Source: Streptomyces sp. NL15-2K (GTDB lineage Bacteria > Actinomycetota > Actinomycetes > Streptomycetales > Streptomycetaceae). From it: a DNA stretch of 64,000 bases. This document shows positions 8,343-17,505 of this stretch, piece by piece. Position numbers and translations under genes: made by a program. The stretch lies in NCBI RefSeq assembly GCF_030551255.1, contig NZ_CP130630.1, positions 7,545,501-7,609,500 on the forward strand. Reading direction: 5' to 3'. Position 1 is the first letter of the stretch. Every line of letters starts with the position of its first letter. The notes below the pieces were generated by a model. That model had not been told where the DNA came from and ran no database searches. It saw only the letters and a list, made by a program, of their open reading frames with translations.

Positions 8343-11201
8343 TTAAAAGATCTTGAAGTGCTTGAGCGTGGCGCCAGCATACTGACCGGTGTTCTCGGTG
8401 GCCTGGACGAGGACGTACCGCAGGGTTTTCTGCTCGATGGCCGTCTTGATCTCCGCTGCGTACTTGGCGTCCTTCGGCGAGGTGAAGGCGCGCTGCTCCA
8501 TGTCGGCCACGATCGTGCGGACGTACTCGATGGTTCCCTGCTTCACCATGGTGTTACGGTCGAGTGGCCCGTTGCCCTGGCGCCACTCCAGCCTCGCGTT
8601 GGGGCCCTTCGCCTCGACGATGATGAGGTTGCCGTCCTTGTCCCGCCAGAGCTGGTCGAACCTCCGCGAGCCGTTGGGCGTCTCGGGCAGGTCGGTGATC
8701 TCGTGGGCTCCTTCGAACTCTTTCTGCAGGAGCATGTGTCGGCGCGCGGCCTCCTCGCCGAGGGCCTCGCCGAGCTTGGTGTTGTTGGAGACGCCCTCGC
8801 CGACCGTCGTGTTGAAGTGGTCTTGCGCTTCGGCGAGCGCCTTCGCGTTCGCCTCGGTCGCGTTGGCCTCGTAGGCCTTCTCGGCGCTGGTCAGATCCAT
8901 GCCTGCCAGGCGCCTGGCCGAAACGTCGTCGAGGTGGTTGAGGTTATTGGCAGGGACCGTTTCCGGGCCTCGCTCCAAGGGGGTGAGGTGGAACCGCTCC
9001 GGGTTCGCGTACGGCAGGTTGTCGGCGGCCATCCAGCCGCCGCCCGGCTTCTCGACGAGCTTCGGCAGAATCTGGCCGTCGACCATAGCTTCGGCGTTGT
9101 TGCGCTTGCCGGGCCCCCACTTGTCGTAGTGCTCCGCGCGCCAGACCGGATCCTCGTTGGCGAGCCGAACGTGCTCGCGGGTGATCGCCGCCCGTTCGGC
9201 GGGCGTCCGCTCGTCGGCCGGCTTCTCGCGGGCAGCCTCGTACTCCGCGCGGTGTGCCGCGTCGTCCGCGCCACGCGCCGCGTCGTCCGCGCCCCGGGCC
9301 ATGTCCTCCAGGCCTCCGGGGTGTACGCCGCCAGTCGATGGAGGCTCGTGGTGGCCGCCGCCTGTGCCCGGCCCGTCGGTGTGAGTGCCGCCCGTGCCCG
9401 AGCCGTCCGAATGGCCGGTGCCGCCGACGTGGTCTGTGGTGGACGGGGTGTCCGAGTGGCTGCCGCCCGTGGACGGCGTGTTGCCGTCGCCTTGGCGGAG
9501 CGGGTCGTTGAGGTCGTTCCTGGGCATGTGGTCGCCCGCGTGGCCGCCGGGCGTCTGGCCTGCCGTGCCGCCCGGGGTGGTGTCCGGGCGGCCCGTGGGC
9601 ACCTCGTCGCCTACCCGGCCGACGTCGCCGAGGTTGTTGTCCAAGCTGTTGCCGAGGCGGATGTGCTGGCCCGCCTGGTCGGCGGTGTGCGTGGCCGCGC
9701 CGACCAGGGCCGGCTCCCGGACCGGGGAGTCCACCCGCGGCACGTCCGCGCCCGCAGGCGGGTCGCCGGCCGACGGTCGGTCGACGATGTCCGTGGGGCC
9801 GGGGGCCTTGGCGTCCATCTGGACGGTGCCGCGCTCGTCCAGGATGTTGCCCTCGCGGTCGACGAACAGCATCGGCTCGCCCTCGGGCGTGTTCAGCCGC
9901 TCCGCTCCCGCTGGCAGGACGGGGGTGTCGTCGGGCAGTTTGACGTTGCCGTCCGGGAGACGGGTCGCGCCGTCCGGGATCGTCGCGCCCTCGGGCAGGT
10001 TCACCGTGCCGTCGGGGAGTCGGACGGTGCCTTCGGGCAGGGTGATCGCGTTGTCGGGGAGGGCGGGGATGTCGATGTTCCCGACGCCCTTCAGGGCCGC
10101 GCTGATGTCGCCGATCTTCGACAGGCCCGCGCCCGCGCCCTTGGCGATGTAGGTCATCGGGTCGATGACCCGGCCCGCCTTGCCGGCCACGGACAGCGCC
10201 TTCGCCACCGCGCCCGCCTTGCCCGCGCCCGCCGCGGCGCCGCCCGCGCCGCCGGTGAAGACCGTGGTCAGGACGTTGAAGGTGACCGCTCCCGCCGCGC
10301 GGGCGGGGTTCTTGCCCCACTGATCCCACGCCACCAGCGCCTTGCCGGTCTCCTTCATCGCCGTACGGGAGTCGCGCAGCCAGGAGGGCATCTGGTCGGC
10401 GGGCATTGTCCAGAACATCGCCCCCACCCCAGGGATGGAGGAAATCGCCAGACCGGTGGCGAGCTGGGCGAGGCCCTTCCAGGCCTGGCCCATGGCGTCC
10501 CAGCCGCCGAAGCCGACCAGCGTGCCCAGGCCCTTGATGGTGCCCCAGATGCCGTCGACGATCAGGCCGTCCCACACGAAGGACTTCACCCAGTGGCCGA
10601 CCTCGTACCAGTGGTGCTTCTCCTCCACCGGGTCGCCCCACGGCACCTGGGCGTTCTTCATGTCCTCGGCGGAGAAGCCGTACTGGTCCTTGCGGTCCGA
10701 GCCGTCCCCGGCGACCATCTGCGTCCCGCCCCACAAGGCGGTGATCTTGTTGTGGCAGGTCCGCTCCGCGGCCCAGAACGCCGCCACCGTCGCGGTGATG
10801 TCGTCCCTCAGCTGGTTGTGCTCGTCGACCTTGTCGCCGTCGTACTCCCACTCGTCGTCGTCCTTGACGGAATCGACGAACGTCACGGCCTTGGCCTTCA
10901 GTTCCTTCAGCTTGTCGACGAGGGGGCGGATCTCCGTCGCGTACGACGACAGCGCACCGGACACCGTCTCCAGGTCCGTGGCGAAATCGTCCGCCCGCTC
11001 CTTGACCGGCTTCGTCGTCGCGAAGAGCTGCTCCGCCTCCGGCGCCGTGTAGTACGCCGACAGGCCCTGGAACTGCGAGTGCACATCCTCGCCGGTCTTG
11101 CGGACATGACCCGCGTCCTTCTTCAAGTCCGCGTAGTCGATTTCCAGTTGCGGCAGGTTCCCCGTGAACTGGGGTATCTGCTCCGGTTTGATCACGCTCA
11201 A
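8343..11201 (-). CDS. Polymorphic toxin with a C-terminal PD-(D/E)XK-like nuclease end
   Basis: The product has 952 residues; the start is TTG 11201, or GTG 11195 two codons later. Residues 1-110 are helical and WXG100/ESX-like, suggesting export by a type VII system. Residues 250-340 are Ala/Gly-rich and hydrophobic. Around 380-440 there is a ladder of LPEG/LPDG repeats. A Gly/His/Thr linker runs to about 640. The C-terminus holds FDQLW then IIVEAKG, fitting a D849 - E863-x-K865 metal-binding nuclease motif. Three Imm49 genes follow at once. The modular build, variable tip and immunity genes mark an interbacterial toxin. DNA or RNA as target is not determined. Confidence 0.82.
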   Translation of the reverse strand: MSVIKPEQIPQFTGNLPQLEIDYADLKKDAGHVRKTGEDVHSQFQGLSAYYTAPEAEQLFATTKPVKERADDFATDLETVSGALSSYATEIRPLVDKLKELKAKAVTFVDSVKDDDEWEYDGDKVDEHNQLRDDITATVAAFWAAERTCHNKITALWGGTQMVAGDGSDRKDQYGFSAEDMKNAQVPWGDPVEEKHHWYEVGHWVKSFVWDGLIVDGIWGTIKGLGTLVGFGGWDAMGQAWKGLAQLATGLAISSIPGVGAMFWTMPADQMPSWLRDSRTAMKETGKALVAWDQWGKNPARAAGAVTFNVLTTVFTGGAGGAAAGAGKAGAVAKALSVAGKAGRVIDPMTYIAKGAGAGLSKIGDISAALKGVGNIDIPALPDNAITLPEGTVRLPDGTVNLPEGATIPDGATRLPDGNVKLPDDTPVLPAGAERLNTPEGEPMLFVDREGNILDERGTVQMDAKAPGPTDIVDRPSAGDPPAGADVPRVDSPVREPALVGAATHTADQAGQHIRLGNSLDNNLGDVGRVGDEVPTGRPDTTPGGTAGQTPGGHAGDHMPRNDLNDPLRQGDGNTPSTGGSHSDTPSTTDHVGGTGHSDGSGTGGTHTDGPGTGGGHHEPPSTGGVHPGGLEDMARGADDAARGADDAAHRAEYEAAREKPADERTPAERAAITREHVRLANEDPVWRAEHYDKWGPGKRNNAEAMVDGQILPKLVEKPGGGWMAADNLPYANPERFHLTPLERGPETVPANNLNHLDDVSARRLAGMDLTSAEKAYEANATEANAKALAEAQDHFNTTVGEGVSNNTKLGEALGEEAARRHMLLQKEFEGAHEITDLPETPNGSRRFDQLWRDKDGNLIIVEAKGPNARLEWRQGNGPLDRNTMVKQGTIEYVRTIVADMEQRAFTSPKDAKYAAEIKTAIEQKTLRYVLVQATENTGQYAGATLKHFKIF

Positions 11202-11253
11202 CCGCCCCCGCTCGTCCGCGTGTCATCGGACCAACTCACACCAAGATCGGATC

Positions 11254-11284
11254 ATCATACAAATAGGCATGTGGAGCTGTCCAA
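11254..11284 (-). promoter_or_regulatory. Candidate promoter of the toxin operon
   Basis: On the minus strand TTGGAC (11279-11284) is followed after 19 bases by TATGAT (11254-11259), in an AT-rich island of an otherwise GC-rich region. The site lies about 50 bases before the toxin start. The spacer is slightly long for a vegetative promoter, so this is a candidate only. Confidence 0.35.
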
Positions 11285-11297
11285 GGCGGGAAGTGCC

Positions 11298-12980
11298 TTA
11301 CCCCAGTGGGAAGTTGCGACGATTCCGTGTGCGGGGTCCACCGAAGCTCGCGGGTCGGCCGTCGCTCAGCAGGACGCCGCCCGCGACTGCTCCGCCGGCC
11401 CCGTTCGCGAGCGCATGCTCGGGACGCCCGACGATCGGCGTGCCGTGCACCCGTACGTCCTGCTCGGCGAGGTCGTGGGCCTGACGGGCCAGGGTGTCGG
11501 CGCGTACCAGGTCCGTGAGGCTCGTGGCGTGGAGCAGGTCCTGGGTCGCTGCCGCGAGCCGGATGCGGGCGTCGGCGCCGACCTCGCCCCGGTGCGTGGT
11601 GATGAAGGCGTCCGCCGCGGCGGTGGCGCTGCGGGCGGTGAGGCGGGCGGCCGCCGGGAGGACTCCGGACCGGCCGGTGGTGACGGGGGCGAGCGCCTCG
11701 ACGATCCGGCGCAGGACGTCCAGCGGGTCGTACACGCGCCCGCCGGTCAACTCCTGCCGTACGGAGGCCAGTACGGCGTCGGCGTGCAGGACCCGCGACC
11801 GCAACTCGCCCACGGGGACGCCCAGCAAAGCCGAGTCCGGCACCGCATCCGGCCCGGCCTCCGGCACCGCCCCCGCCATGGCTCCCATCCCCGCGTCCGC
11901 CGGCTGGTCCCACTCTCCGGTGGCCGGCAGCATCCCCCGCACCTCCCAGAGCTCCGCCTCCGCCCCCGTCAGCGCGGCCGGCACCAGGTCAGCGGCGAAT
12001 CTCAGCTCGGCGACGAGTCGTTCGATGCCGTCGACGAAGACGGCGGCCTGGGCGATCGCGCCCTCGGCGGCGCGTAGATGGCCGGCCGCCTCCTCCGCAT
12101 CGCCCAAGTCGGCCGTCTGGCGGGCCTGGTTGAGGTGGACGGTGGCGAAGAGCAGGCGGTTCCTGGCCTGCTCGGCGTACCCGGTGACCGGGGACGTGGC
12201 GGAGGGTGCGTACAGCTTGGCGAGGTTGGTGAGCGTCGTCTTCGTGGTCGCTGTGCGGCGGGTGAGGTCGCGGAAGCGTGTCTCCGCGACCGCCAGGGCC
12301 TCGCCGATCTCGCGTTCCAGGGCGCGCAGTTGGTCGAAGGCGGGTGCCTCGGCGTCCAGTCGCCGGCCCGCCTCCTGGCATCGGCCCACGATTCCGGCGA
12401 GGGCGTGCAGCCGGGACGACTCGTCCGTCGGGACGCCGGCCTCGTACTGCCGGCGAATCCGGAAGGCGGCCGTCAGCTCCGACTCCGCGTCCCGGACGGT
12501 CTGCGTGAAGGGGGCGGTGGTCTCCGCGCCGAAACGGGCCTCGGTGAAGCCGAGTTCCTCGCGGCTGGTGCGGATCCAGTCGTCGGCTTGCGTCAGAAGG
12601 GTGCGGGATTGCTGGTCGAGTTCGGTGACGGGTGGGGTGAGCGCAGGTGCGGCGAGGGTGCTGCCGGGTGTCGTACGGCTTCTGGCTCGTCGTGTGCGTC
12701 GTATGTAGCCGTAGCCCGCCAGGGCGACGGCCGCGGCTACCACCACGAGCGGCAGGACGAGGTCGGCGGCGGAAGTCTCCTCGTCCTGCTGCGCGACGGC
12801 GCTCGCGCTCCCGGTAGGTCCGGCACCGTTGATCGCAACCGGAGCGCCCGTACTGATCGTCATCCCCGGCAACACCAGCCACGCCAGCCCGACCGCACCG
12901 CCGAGTACGGCAAGCGCCACCCGCACGCATGTCTGCGAGGCGGCGCGCCGCGGCCGGCCCCGGATCAACGATGGCGTCAC
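11298..12980 (-). CDS. Membrane-anchored helical protein
   Basis: I choose GTG 12980, giving 560 residues, because the frame upstream is proline-rich and unlike protein. The N-terminus has a basic stretch and hydrophobic segment (VALAVLGGAVGLAWLVLPG, about 20-38) and a second membrane span near 68-88 (LVLPLVVVAAAVALAGYGY) followed by RRTRRAR. The remaining 450 residues are long charged helices, probably coiled coil and cytoplasmic. Streptomyces has similar proteins with an N-terminal TPM domain between signal and membrane span; here that domain seems absent. It is divergent from the gene at 13079. Function unknown. Confidence 0.68.
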   Translation of the reverse strand: MTPSLIRGRPRRAASQTCVRVALAVLGGAVGLAWLVLPGMTISTGAPVAINGAGPTGSASAVAQQDEETSAADLVLPLVVVAAAVALAGYGYIRRTRRARSRTTPGSTLAAPALTPPVTELDQQSRTLLTQADDWIRTSREELGFTEARFGAETTAPFTQTVRDAESELTAAFRIRRQYEAGVPTDESSRLHALAGIVGRCQEAGRRLDAEAPAFDQLRALEREIGEALAVAETRFRDLTRRTATTKTTLTNLAKLYAPSATSPVTGYAEQARNRLLFATVHLNQARQTADLGDAEEAAGHLRAAEGAIAQAAVFVDGIERLVAELRFAADLVPAALTGAEAELWEVRGMLPATGEWDQPADAGMGAMAGAVPEAGPDAVPDSALLGVPVGELRSRVLHADAVLASVRQELTGGRVYDPLDVLRRIVEALAPVTTGRSGVLPAAARLTARSATAAADAFITTHRGEVGADARIRLAAATQDLLHATSLTDLVRADTLARQAHDLAEQDVRVHGTPIVGRPEHALANGAGGAVAGGVLLSDGRPASFGGPRTRNRRNFPLG

Positions 12981-13078
12981 ATTTCGGAGCGTATGGGGAG
13001 GAAGGCGAGCTCGCGACCGGGGTGGGGTGGGTGGGGGTACGCCAGTGAGTGATGGCTTATGGGGGAGGGGAACGCGCG

Positions 13079-14281
13079 ATGGAACGTTCTGGGGGGACGG
13101 ACATGGGGATGGGGACGGAAGCAGCGCAGCAGAAGACGGAAGCAGCGCAGCAGAAGGAGGAGGACCGCAGCGGAGAAGAGGAGCGCAGAGGAGAAGAGGA
13201 GCGCAGCGGAAACGAATCAGCAGCCCCTGACCGTGACGGCGAGCAGGCCCCACCGCAGCCGCCCCGCAGCCGCCGCCGCTGGCTGCGCTGGACCCGCCGT
13301 ACCGCCCTCACCCTCGTCCTCGTCATCCTCCTCCCCCTCCTCGCCGCCGAGATCGCCCTCCGCGTGAACTACACCGGCGACCCGGCGGACGGCACCTACA
13401 CCAGGAACAAGGACGCGATCTGGCTCGGCCACGCCTGGGTCGACGGGCGGAAGAAGGACGCCGACGTCACCGCCCTCGCCCGCCGTCTGGACACCACCGG
13501 AATCCGTGACCTGTACGTCCACTCCGGTCCCCTGGAGCACGACGGCACGCTTCCCGAGTCGGTCTATCCCCGAGCGCGTTGGTTCATCGACGCCATGCAC
13601 CGCGCGGCGCCCGGCATACGGGTCCAGGCCTGGCTCGGTGACGTGCTCGCCACCGAGAGCCCGGACGGGATGCGGCTGGAGCGCGCGGCGACCCGCGCGG
13701 CCGTCGTCGCCTCCACCCGGCAGATCCTGGCCACCGGCTTCGACGGCGTCCACTTCGACCTGGAGCCCCTGCACTCCGGCGACCGCGACTACCTCACCCT
13801 CCTCGACTCCCTGCGCCGCGTCACCCGCGCGCAGGATGCGCAGCTGTCGATCGCCGCCCACCAGATCGACCCGCTCCCGGGGTTCCACTCCTTCTGGGGG
13901 ACGGTCGCCGGGCACCCCAAGTGGTGGTCGCAGGAGTTCTTCGGGCAGGTCGCGCGCCGTGTGGACCAGATCGCGGTGATGTCGTACGACACCATCCAGC
14001 CGCTGGAGAGCACGTACGGCGGCTACGTCGCCCAGCAGACCTCGCTGGCCCTGGAGGTCACCCCGCACTCGACCGACCTGCTCATGGGCCTGCCCTTCTT
14101 CCACGAGAACCGGTTCGGCCACTGGGCCCACGCCGAGACCGTCCCCGCCGCCGTCCGCGGGGTCCGCCTCGGGCTGTCCCGTACGGATGCCGACCGTGCC
14201 AACTTCGGTGTCGCGCTGTACGTGGATTTCGCGGCGAAGGAGGGGGACTGGACGGCGTACCGGGAGGGCTGGGTGCGGTGA
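13079..14281 (+). CDS. Membrane-anchored glycosyl hydrolase-like protein
   Basis: Start ATG 13079 is preceded by GGGGGAGGGG six bases upstream, better than the in-frame ATG at 13049. A charged, Gln/Glu-rich cytoplasmic tail of about 65 residues leads to one membrane span (LTLVLVILLPLLAAEIAL, about 78-95). The extracellular part has a TIM-barrel look: GIRDLYVHSG, FDGVHFDLEP at 221-230 (compare the GH18 DGxxxDxE motif), then QIAVMSYDT and LLMGLPFF. D227 and E229 could be catalytic. A carbohydrate-active role at the cell surface is inferred; the substrate is unknown. Confidence 0.7.
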   Translation: MERSGGTDMGMGTEAAQQKTEAAQQKEEDRSGEEERRGEEERSGNESAAPDRDGEQAPPQPPRSRRRWLRWTRRTALTLVLVILLPLLAAEIALRVNYTGDPADGTYTRNKDAIWLGHAWVDGRKKDADVTALARRLDTTGIRDLYVHSGPLEHDGTLPESVYPRARWFIDAMHRAAPGIRVQAWLGDVLATESPDGMRLERAATRAAVVASTRQILATGFDGVHFDLEPLHSGDRDYLTLLDSLRRVTRAQDAQLSIAAHQIDPLPGFHSFWGTVAGHPKWWSQEFFGQVARRVDQIAVMSYDTIQPLESTYGGYVAQQTSLALEVTPHSTDLLMGLPFFHENRFGHWAHAETVPAAVRGVRLGLSRTDADRANFGVALYVDFAAKEGDWTAYREGWVR

Positions 14282-14341
14282 GGAACCAGCCGCGCTGAAA
14301 ACCGGCTGCGGTCCGTCCGGCCGGGTGTCACGATCCGACGC

Positions 14342-15462
14342 GTGACCGTCACCGGAAAGCCCCAGCCCGGAAAGCCGCAGCCCGGAAAGCCGCAGCCCGG
14401 AAAGCCGCAGCCCGGCAAGCCCCAGCCCCGTAAGCCCCTCACCCGCGACGACCTTGCCCCCCTGGCCCGGGCGGCGACCGGCGCGCACCGCACCCTCACC
14501 GGCGTCGCCCGCCTCCGCGGCGGTTCGAAGAAGGGCGTCTACCGCCTCACCTTCGACGACGACACGACAGCCGTCGCCTACGTCTGGTCGGCCGACGAGG
14601 ACTACTGGGACGCCGGGCCGTCCGACCCGCGCGACCCCTTTTCGCACGGCACGGGCCTCGACCTGCTCATCGCGGCGCACGACCGCCTGACCGCCGTGGG
14701 CGTGCGCACGCCCCGGCTCCTGTACGCCGACGCCACGCACGCGCACCTTCCGGCGGACGCGGCGGTGATGGAGGACGTGACGGGCGGCAGCCTGGAGGAC
14801 CTGCTGGACCGCGACCCGCACGCGGCGCCCGCGGCCCTGGAGGGGATGACCGCTCTGCTCGACGCTCTGCACGCCTGCACCGGCCCCCGCTTCGGCAAGG
14901 TCGCCGTCATCGACAACGGCGGTTCGTCCTACGGCAGTTCCTGCGAGCAGCGTGTCCTCGAGGGAGCGCTGCGCGACCTGGAGGAAGTCACCGCACGCGA
15001 GCCCCGGGCCGCCGCCGCGCGCGCCGAGCTGGAGGGCACACTGCGGGCCTTGGCCGCCCAGGTCCGGCCGCGCACCGAGCCCCCCACTCTCATCCACGGC
15101 GAACTCGGCGCGGACCACGTCCTCGTGACCGCCGACGGCGACCTCGCCCTCATCGACGGAGGGGCCCCCTGCTGTACTTCGACGTCGAGTGGGAGCACGT
15201 CTTCCTGCGCCAACGCTTCCAGCAGCACTACGCCGCCCTGCGCACCCGGGGCCGCCCCGACCTCGACGAACACCGTCTGCGCCTCTACCGATTCGCGATG
15301 CACCTCTCCCTGGTCGCCGGCCCGCTGCGCCTCCTCGACGTCGGCGACTTCCACGACCCCGCTTTCATGCGTGCCATCGCGGAGCACAGCCTGGGCAGGG
15401 TCTTGGAGCTGGTCGGGCTGGTCGGGCGAGAGGGCCGCCAAGGCCCGAAACCGGCGAGGTAA
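14342..15462 (+). pseudogene. Aminoglycoside phosphotransferase-like kinase, frameshifted
   Basis: The frame starting at GTG 14342 encodes an APH/choline-kinase-like fold with LTGVARLRGGSKKGVYRL, a VMEDVTGGSLEDLL segment, and IHGELGADHVLVT in place of the usual HGDLHPxN loop. At about 15163-15175 (run of G then C) the family sequence jumps to another frame: YFDVEWEHVFLRQRF and on to TAA 15462 are in the -1 frame, consistent with loss of one base. In the original frame the tail is Ser/Thr/Cys-rich nonsense. Either a recent inactivating deletion or a sequencing error in a homopolymer. The N-terminus carries five GKPQP repeats. Confidence 0.72.
14355..14427 (+). repeat. 15-bp in-frame tandem repeat (GKPQP)
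   Basis: Five near-identical units of GGAAAGCCGCAGCCC encode GKPQP repeats at the extreme N-terminus of the phosphotransferase-like gene. The units differ by single bases only, so the array is young or kept even by slippage. Confidence 0.85.
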
Positions 15463-15616
15463 ACACCCCGTCTCCCAGACGTCATACGCGCTTTGCCTTG
15501 AGGGACGCGTTTGTTGGTTGTGGGCAGGCTGTGAGCGGCCTACGGTCCATTTCTCTTCAACTGTGAACCACCACCTGTGAACCGCGACCATCCGTGAACC
15601 CCGTGAAGGCCACATT

Positions 15617-16558
15617 TTGATACGTGCGTTACTGACCAGCAAGGCTGCCCGGCGCGCCCTGCGTCCGATAGCCGAAATCATCGACCAGCGCGTCGAGCGC
15701 CAGGTCCGCCGTGCCGTCGCGAACACCTCGCACGACACCGGGAGCACCTCGTACGCCGCGGTGCAGCAGGAGCTGAAGACGCTGCGCAACCGCCAGCGGC
15801 CCCTGGAGCTGTTCTTCGACGGGACCGGGCGCGGCGCGTCCCGGATGCCGTCCGAGGCCCACATCAACCGCGTGATCACCGAGCTGGAGCGGGTGACCGG
15901 GGACAAGGACGGCGCCGAGCGCAATGTCGCCCAGGCGTTCCGGCTGCTCATCGCGATGGAGGCGCTCGGGGTCGGCCGGATAGCCGGCGGCACCATGAAC
16001 ATCGTCGGGAAGCTGTCCGCCGTACCGCTGCTCAAGCCGCCGAACGACGAGATCATGGAGATCGGCACCCTGTACGGGATGTTCGCCGCGTCCCTGATCC
16101 GGATGATGGAGCGCGCGGGGCGTGATCCGCGGCTGACGATCGTCGATCCGCTCGCGGGCACGCAGCTGCAGCCCGGCACCAGCATCGGCGACGACGCCTC
16201 GGGAACGCCCGTGCAGGGCGCCGCGGTGCGTTCCAATCTGTCCCTGGCGGGCGCGGCCGGTGCCGCGGCGCGGATCCAGCAGGGCTTCTCGGAGGATCCC
16301 GAGGTGCGTGCCCTGGTCGCCGACCGCTCCTACGGCGTGATCATCGTCGACGGCGACCACTCCGCCGCCGGTGTCGCGGCGGACCTGGAGTGGGCCGAGC
16401 AGATCGTCGCGCCCGGCGGGATCGTCGTACTGGACGACTTCGGGCATCCCAAGTGGCCCGGCATCAAGGAGGCCTTCGAGAAGCACATGGCCACGGACAC
16501 CCGGTTCACCTTCCTCGGCCAGGTGGCCCACTCGGGATATCTGAGGGCCTCGGCCTGA
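15617..16558 (+). CDS. Class I SAM-dependent methyltransferase-like protein
   Basis: Start TTG 15617 follows GAAGG. The 313-residue protein has a helical N-terminus, then EIMEIGTLYGMFAASL (motif I, about 149-164), LTIVDPL (acidic loop), GVIIVDGDHS and GGIVVLDDFGHPKW. The order matches Methyltransf_24-type O-methyltransferase folds that modify sugars or small molecules. Codon 5 is TTA, the rare leucine codon read by the bldA tRNA, so expression may be limited to later growth. It converges on sdhB across a tandem repeat array. Substrate unknown. Confidence 0.72.
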   Translation: MIRALLTSKAARRALRPIAEIIDQRVERQVRRAVANTSHDTGSTSYAAVQQELKTLRNRQRPLELFFDGTGRGASRMPSEAHINRVITELERVTGDKDGAERNVAQAFRLLIAMEALGVGRIAGGTMNIVGKLSAVPLLKPPNDEIMEIGTLYGMFAASLIRMMERAGRDPRLTIVDPLAGTQLQPGTSIGDDASGTPVQGAAVRSNLSLAGAAGAAARIQQGFSEDPEVRALVADRSYGVIIVDGDHSAAGVAADLEWAEQIVAPGGIVVLDDFGHPKWPGIKEAFEKHMATDTRFTFLGQVAHSGYLRASA

Positions 16559-16739
16559 TGAGCAGGGCCTCGGCCTGATGAGCAGGGTCTCGGCCTGATG
16601 AGCAGGGTCTCGGCCTGATGAGCAGGGTCTCGGCCTGATGAGCAGGGTCTCGGCCTGATGAGCAGGGTCTCGGCCCGACGAACAGGGTCTCGGCCCGACG
16701 AACAGGCCTCGGCCCGACGAAGAGGACTTCAGCCCGACG
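16541..16739. repeat. 20-bp tandem repeat array, about ten units
   Basis: Units of AGCAGGGTCTCGGCCTGATG repeat every 20 bases from 16541 to about 16739, with later units drifting to AACAGGGTCTCGGCCCGACG. The array spans the stop codon of the methyltransferase gene (16556-16558) and the last codons and stop of sdhB (16729-16731) on the other strand. Each unit can form a small CAGG/CCTG hairpin. It sits where two convergent transcripts end. Confidence 0.9.
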
Positions 16740-17505
16740 AAGACCGGCGACGGATCTTGTTCCCGAGCCACACCAGCGGGTCGTACTTGCGGTCGACGGC
16801 CCGCTCCTTCAACGGGATCAGCGCGTTGTCCGTGATCTTGATGTTCTCGGGACAGACCTCCGTGCAGCACTTGGTGATGTTGCAGTAGCCGAGGCCGTGT
16901 TCGTCCTGGGCGGTCTTCTTGCGGTCCAGGCCGGTCTCGGCGGCCGCGTCCAGCGGGTGCATGTCGAGTTCCGCGACCCGCATGAGGAAGCGCGGGCCGG
17001 CGAACGCCGTCTTGTTCTCCTCGTGGTCGCGGACCACATGACAGGTGTCCTGGCACAGGAAGCACTCGATGCACTTGCGGAACTCCTGCGACCGGTCCAC
17101 GTCCTCCTGCATCATCCGGTACTCGCCCGGCCCGAGCCCCTCCGGCGGCACGAAGGACGGCACCTCGCGCGCCTTGGTGTAGTTGAAGCCCACGTCCGTG
17201 ACGAGATCGCGTACGACGGGGAAGGCGCGCAGGGGCGTGACGGTGATCGTCTCCTCGCGGGTGAACACCGACATGCGGGTCATGCACATCAGGCGCGGGC
17301 GCCCGTTGATCTCCGCCGAGCACGAGCCGCACTTGCCCGCCTTGCAGTTCCAGCGGACGGCGAGATCGGGGGCCTGGGTGGCCTGGAGGCGGTGGATGAT
17401 GTCGAGGACGACCTCGCCGTCGTTCACCTCGACCTTGAAGTCCTCCAGGCCGCCGCCCTCGGCGTCACCGCGCCACACCTTGAAGTGGGCGTCGTAGCTG
17501 CTCAT
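16729..17505 (-). CDS. sdhB: Succinate dehydrogenase iron-sulfur subunit
   Basis: The protein has 258 residues. A plant-type ferredoxin domain carries CKAGKCGSC and a further Cys in LMCM, ligating the [2Fe-2S] cluster. The C-terminal half has CIECFLCQDTC and CCTEVCP, the ligands of the [4Fe-4S] and [3Fe-4S] clusters. It passes electrons from the flavoprotein to the membrane anchor. The start overlaps the sdhA stop by four bases (ATGA), so translation is coupled. The last residues (RRRSSSG) fall in the 20-bp repeat array. Confidence 0.96.
   Translation of the reverse strand: MSSYDAHFKVWRGDAEGGGLEDFKVEVNDGEVVLDIIHRLQATQAPDLAVRWNCKAGKCGSCSAEINGRPRLMCMTRMSVFTREETITVTPLRAFPVVRDLVTDVGFNYTKAREVPSFVPPEGLGPGEYRMMQEDVDRSQEFRKCIECFLCQDTCHVVRDHEENKTAFAGPRFLMRVAELDMHPLDAAAETGLDRKKTAQDEHGLGYCNITKCCTEVCPENIKITDNALIPLKERAVDRKYDPLVWLGNKIRRRSSSG

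Noticed and set aside
7995-12077. A 1360-residue open frame on the plus strand
   Set aside because: It lies opposite the toxin and membrane-protein genes and is rich in Arg/Val/Gly with no known motif. Long antisense frames are expected in DNA of this GC content.
12981-13253. N-terminal extension of the membrane protein at 11298
   Set aside because: It would overlap the divergent gene starting at 13079 and has alternating Leu/Cys/Pro composition without features.
16541-16739. Possible CRISPR array or promoter iterons
   Set aside because: Repeats are contiguous 20-base units without spacers and lie between convergent gene ends.
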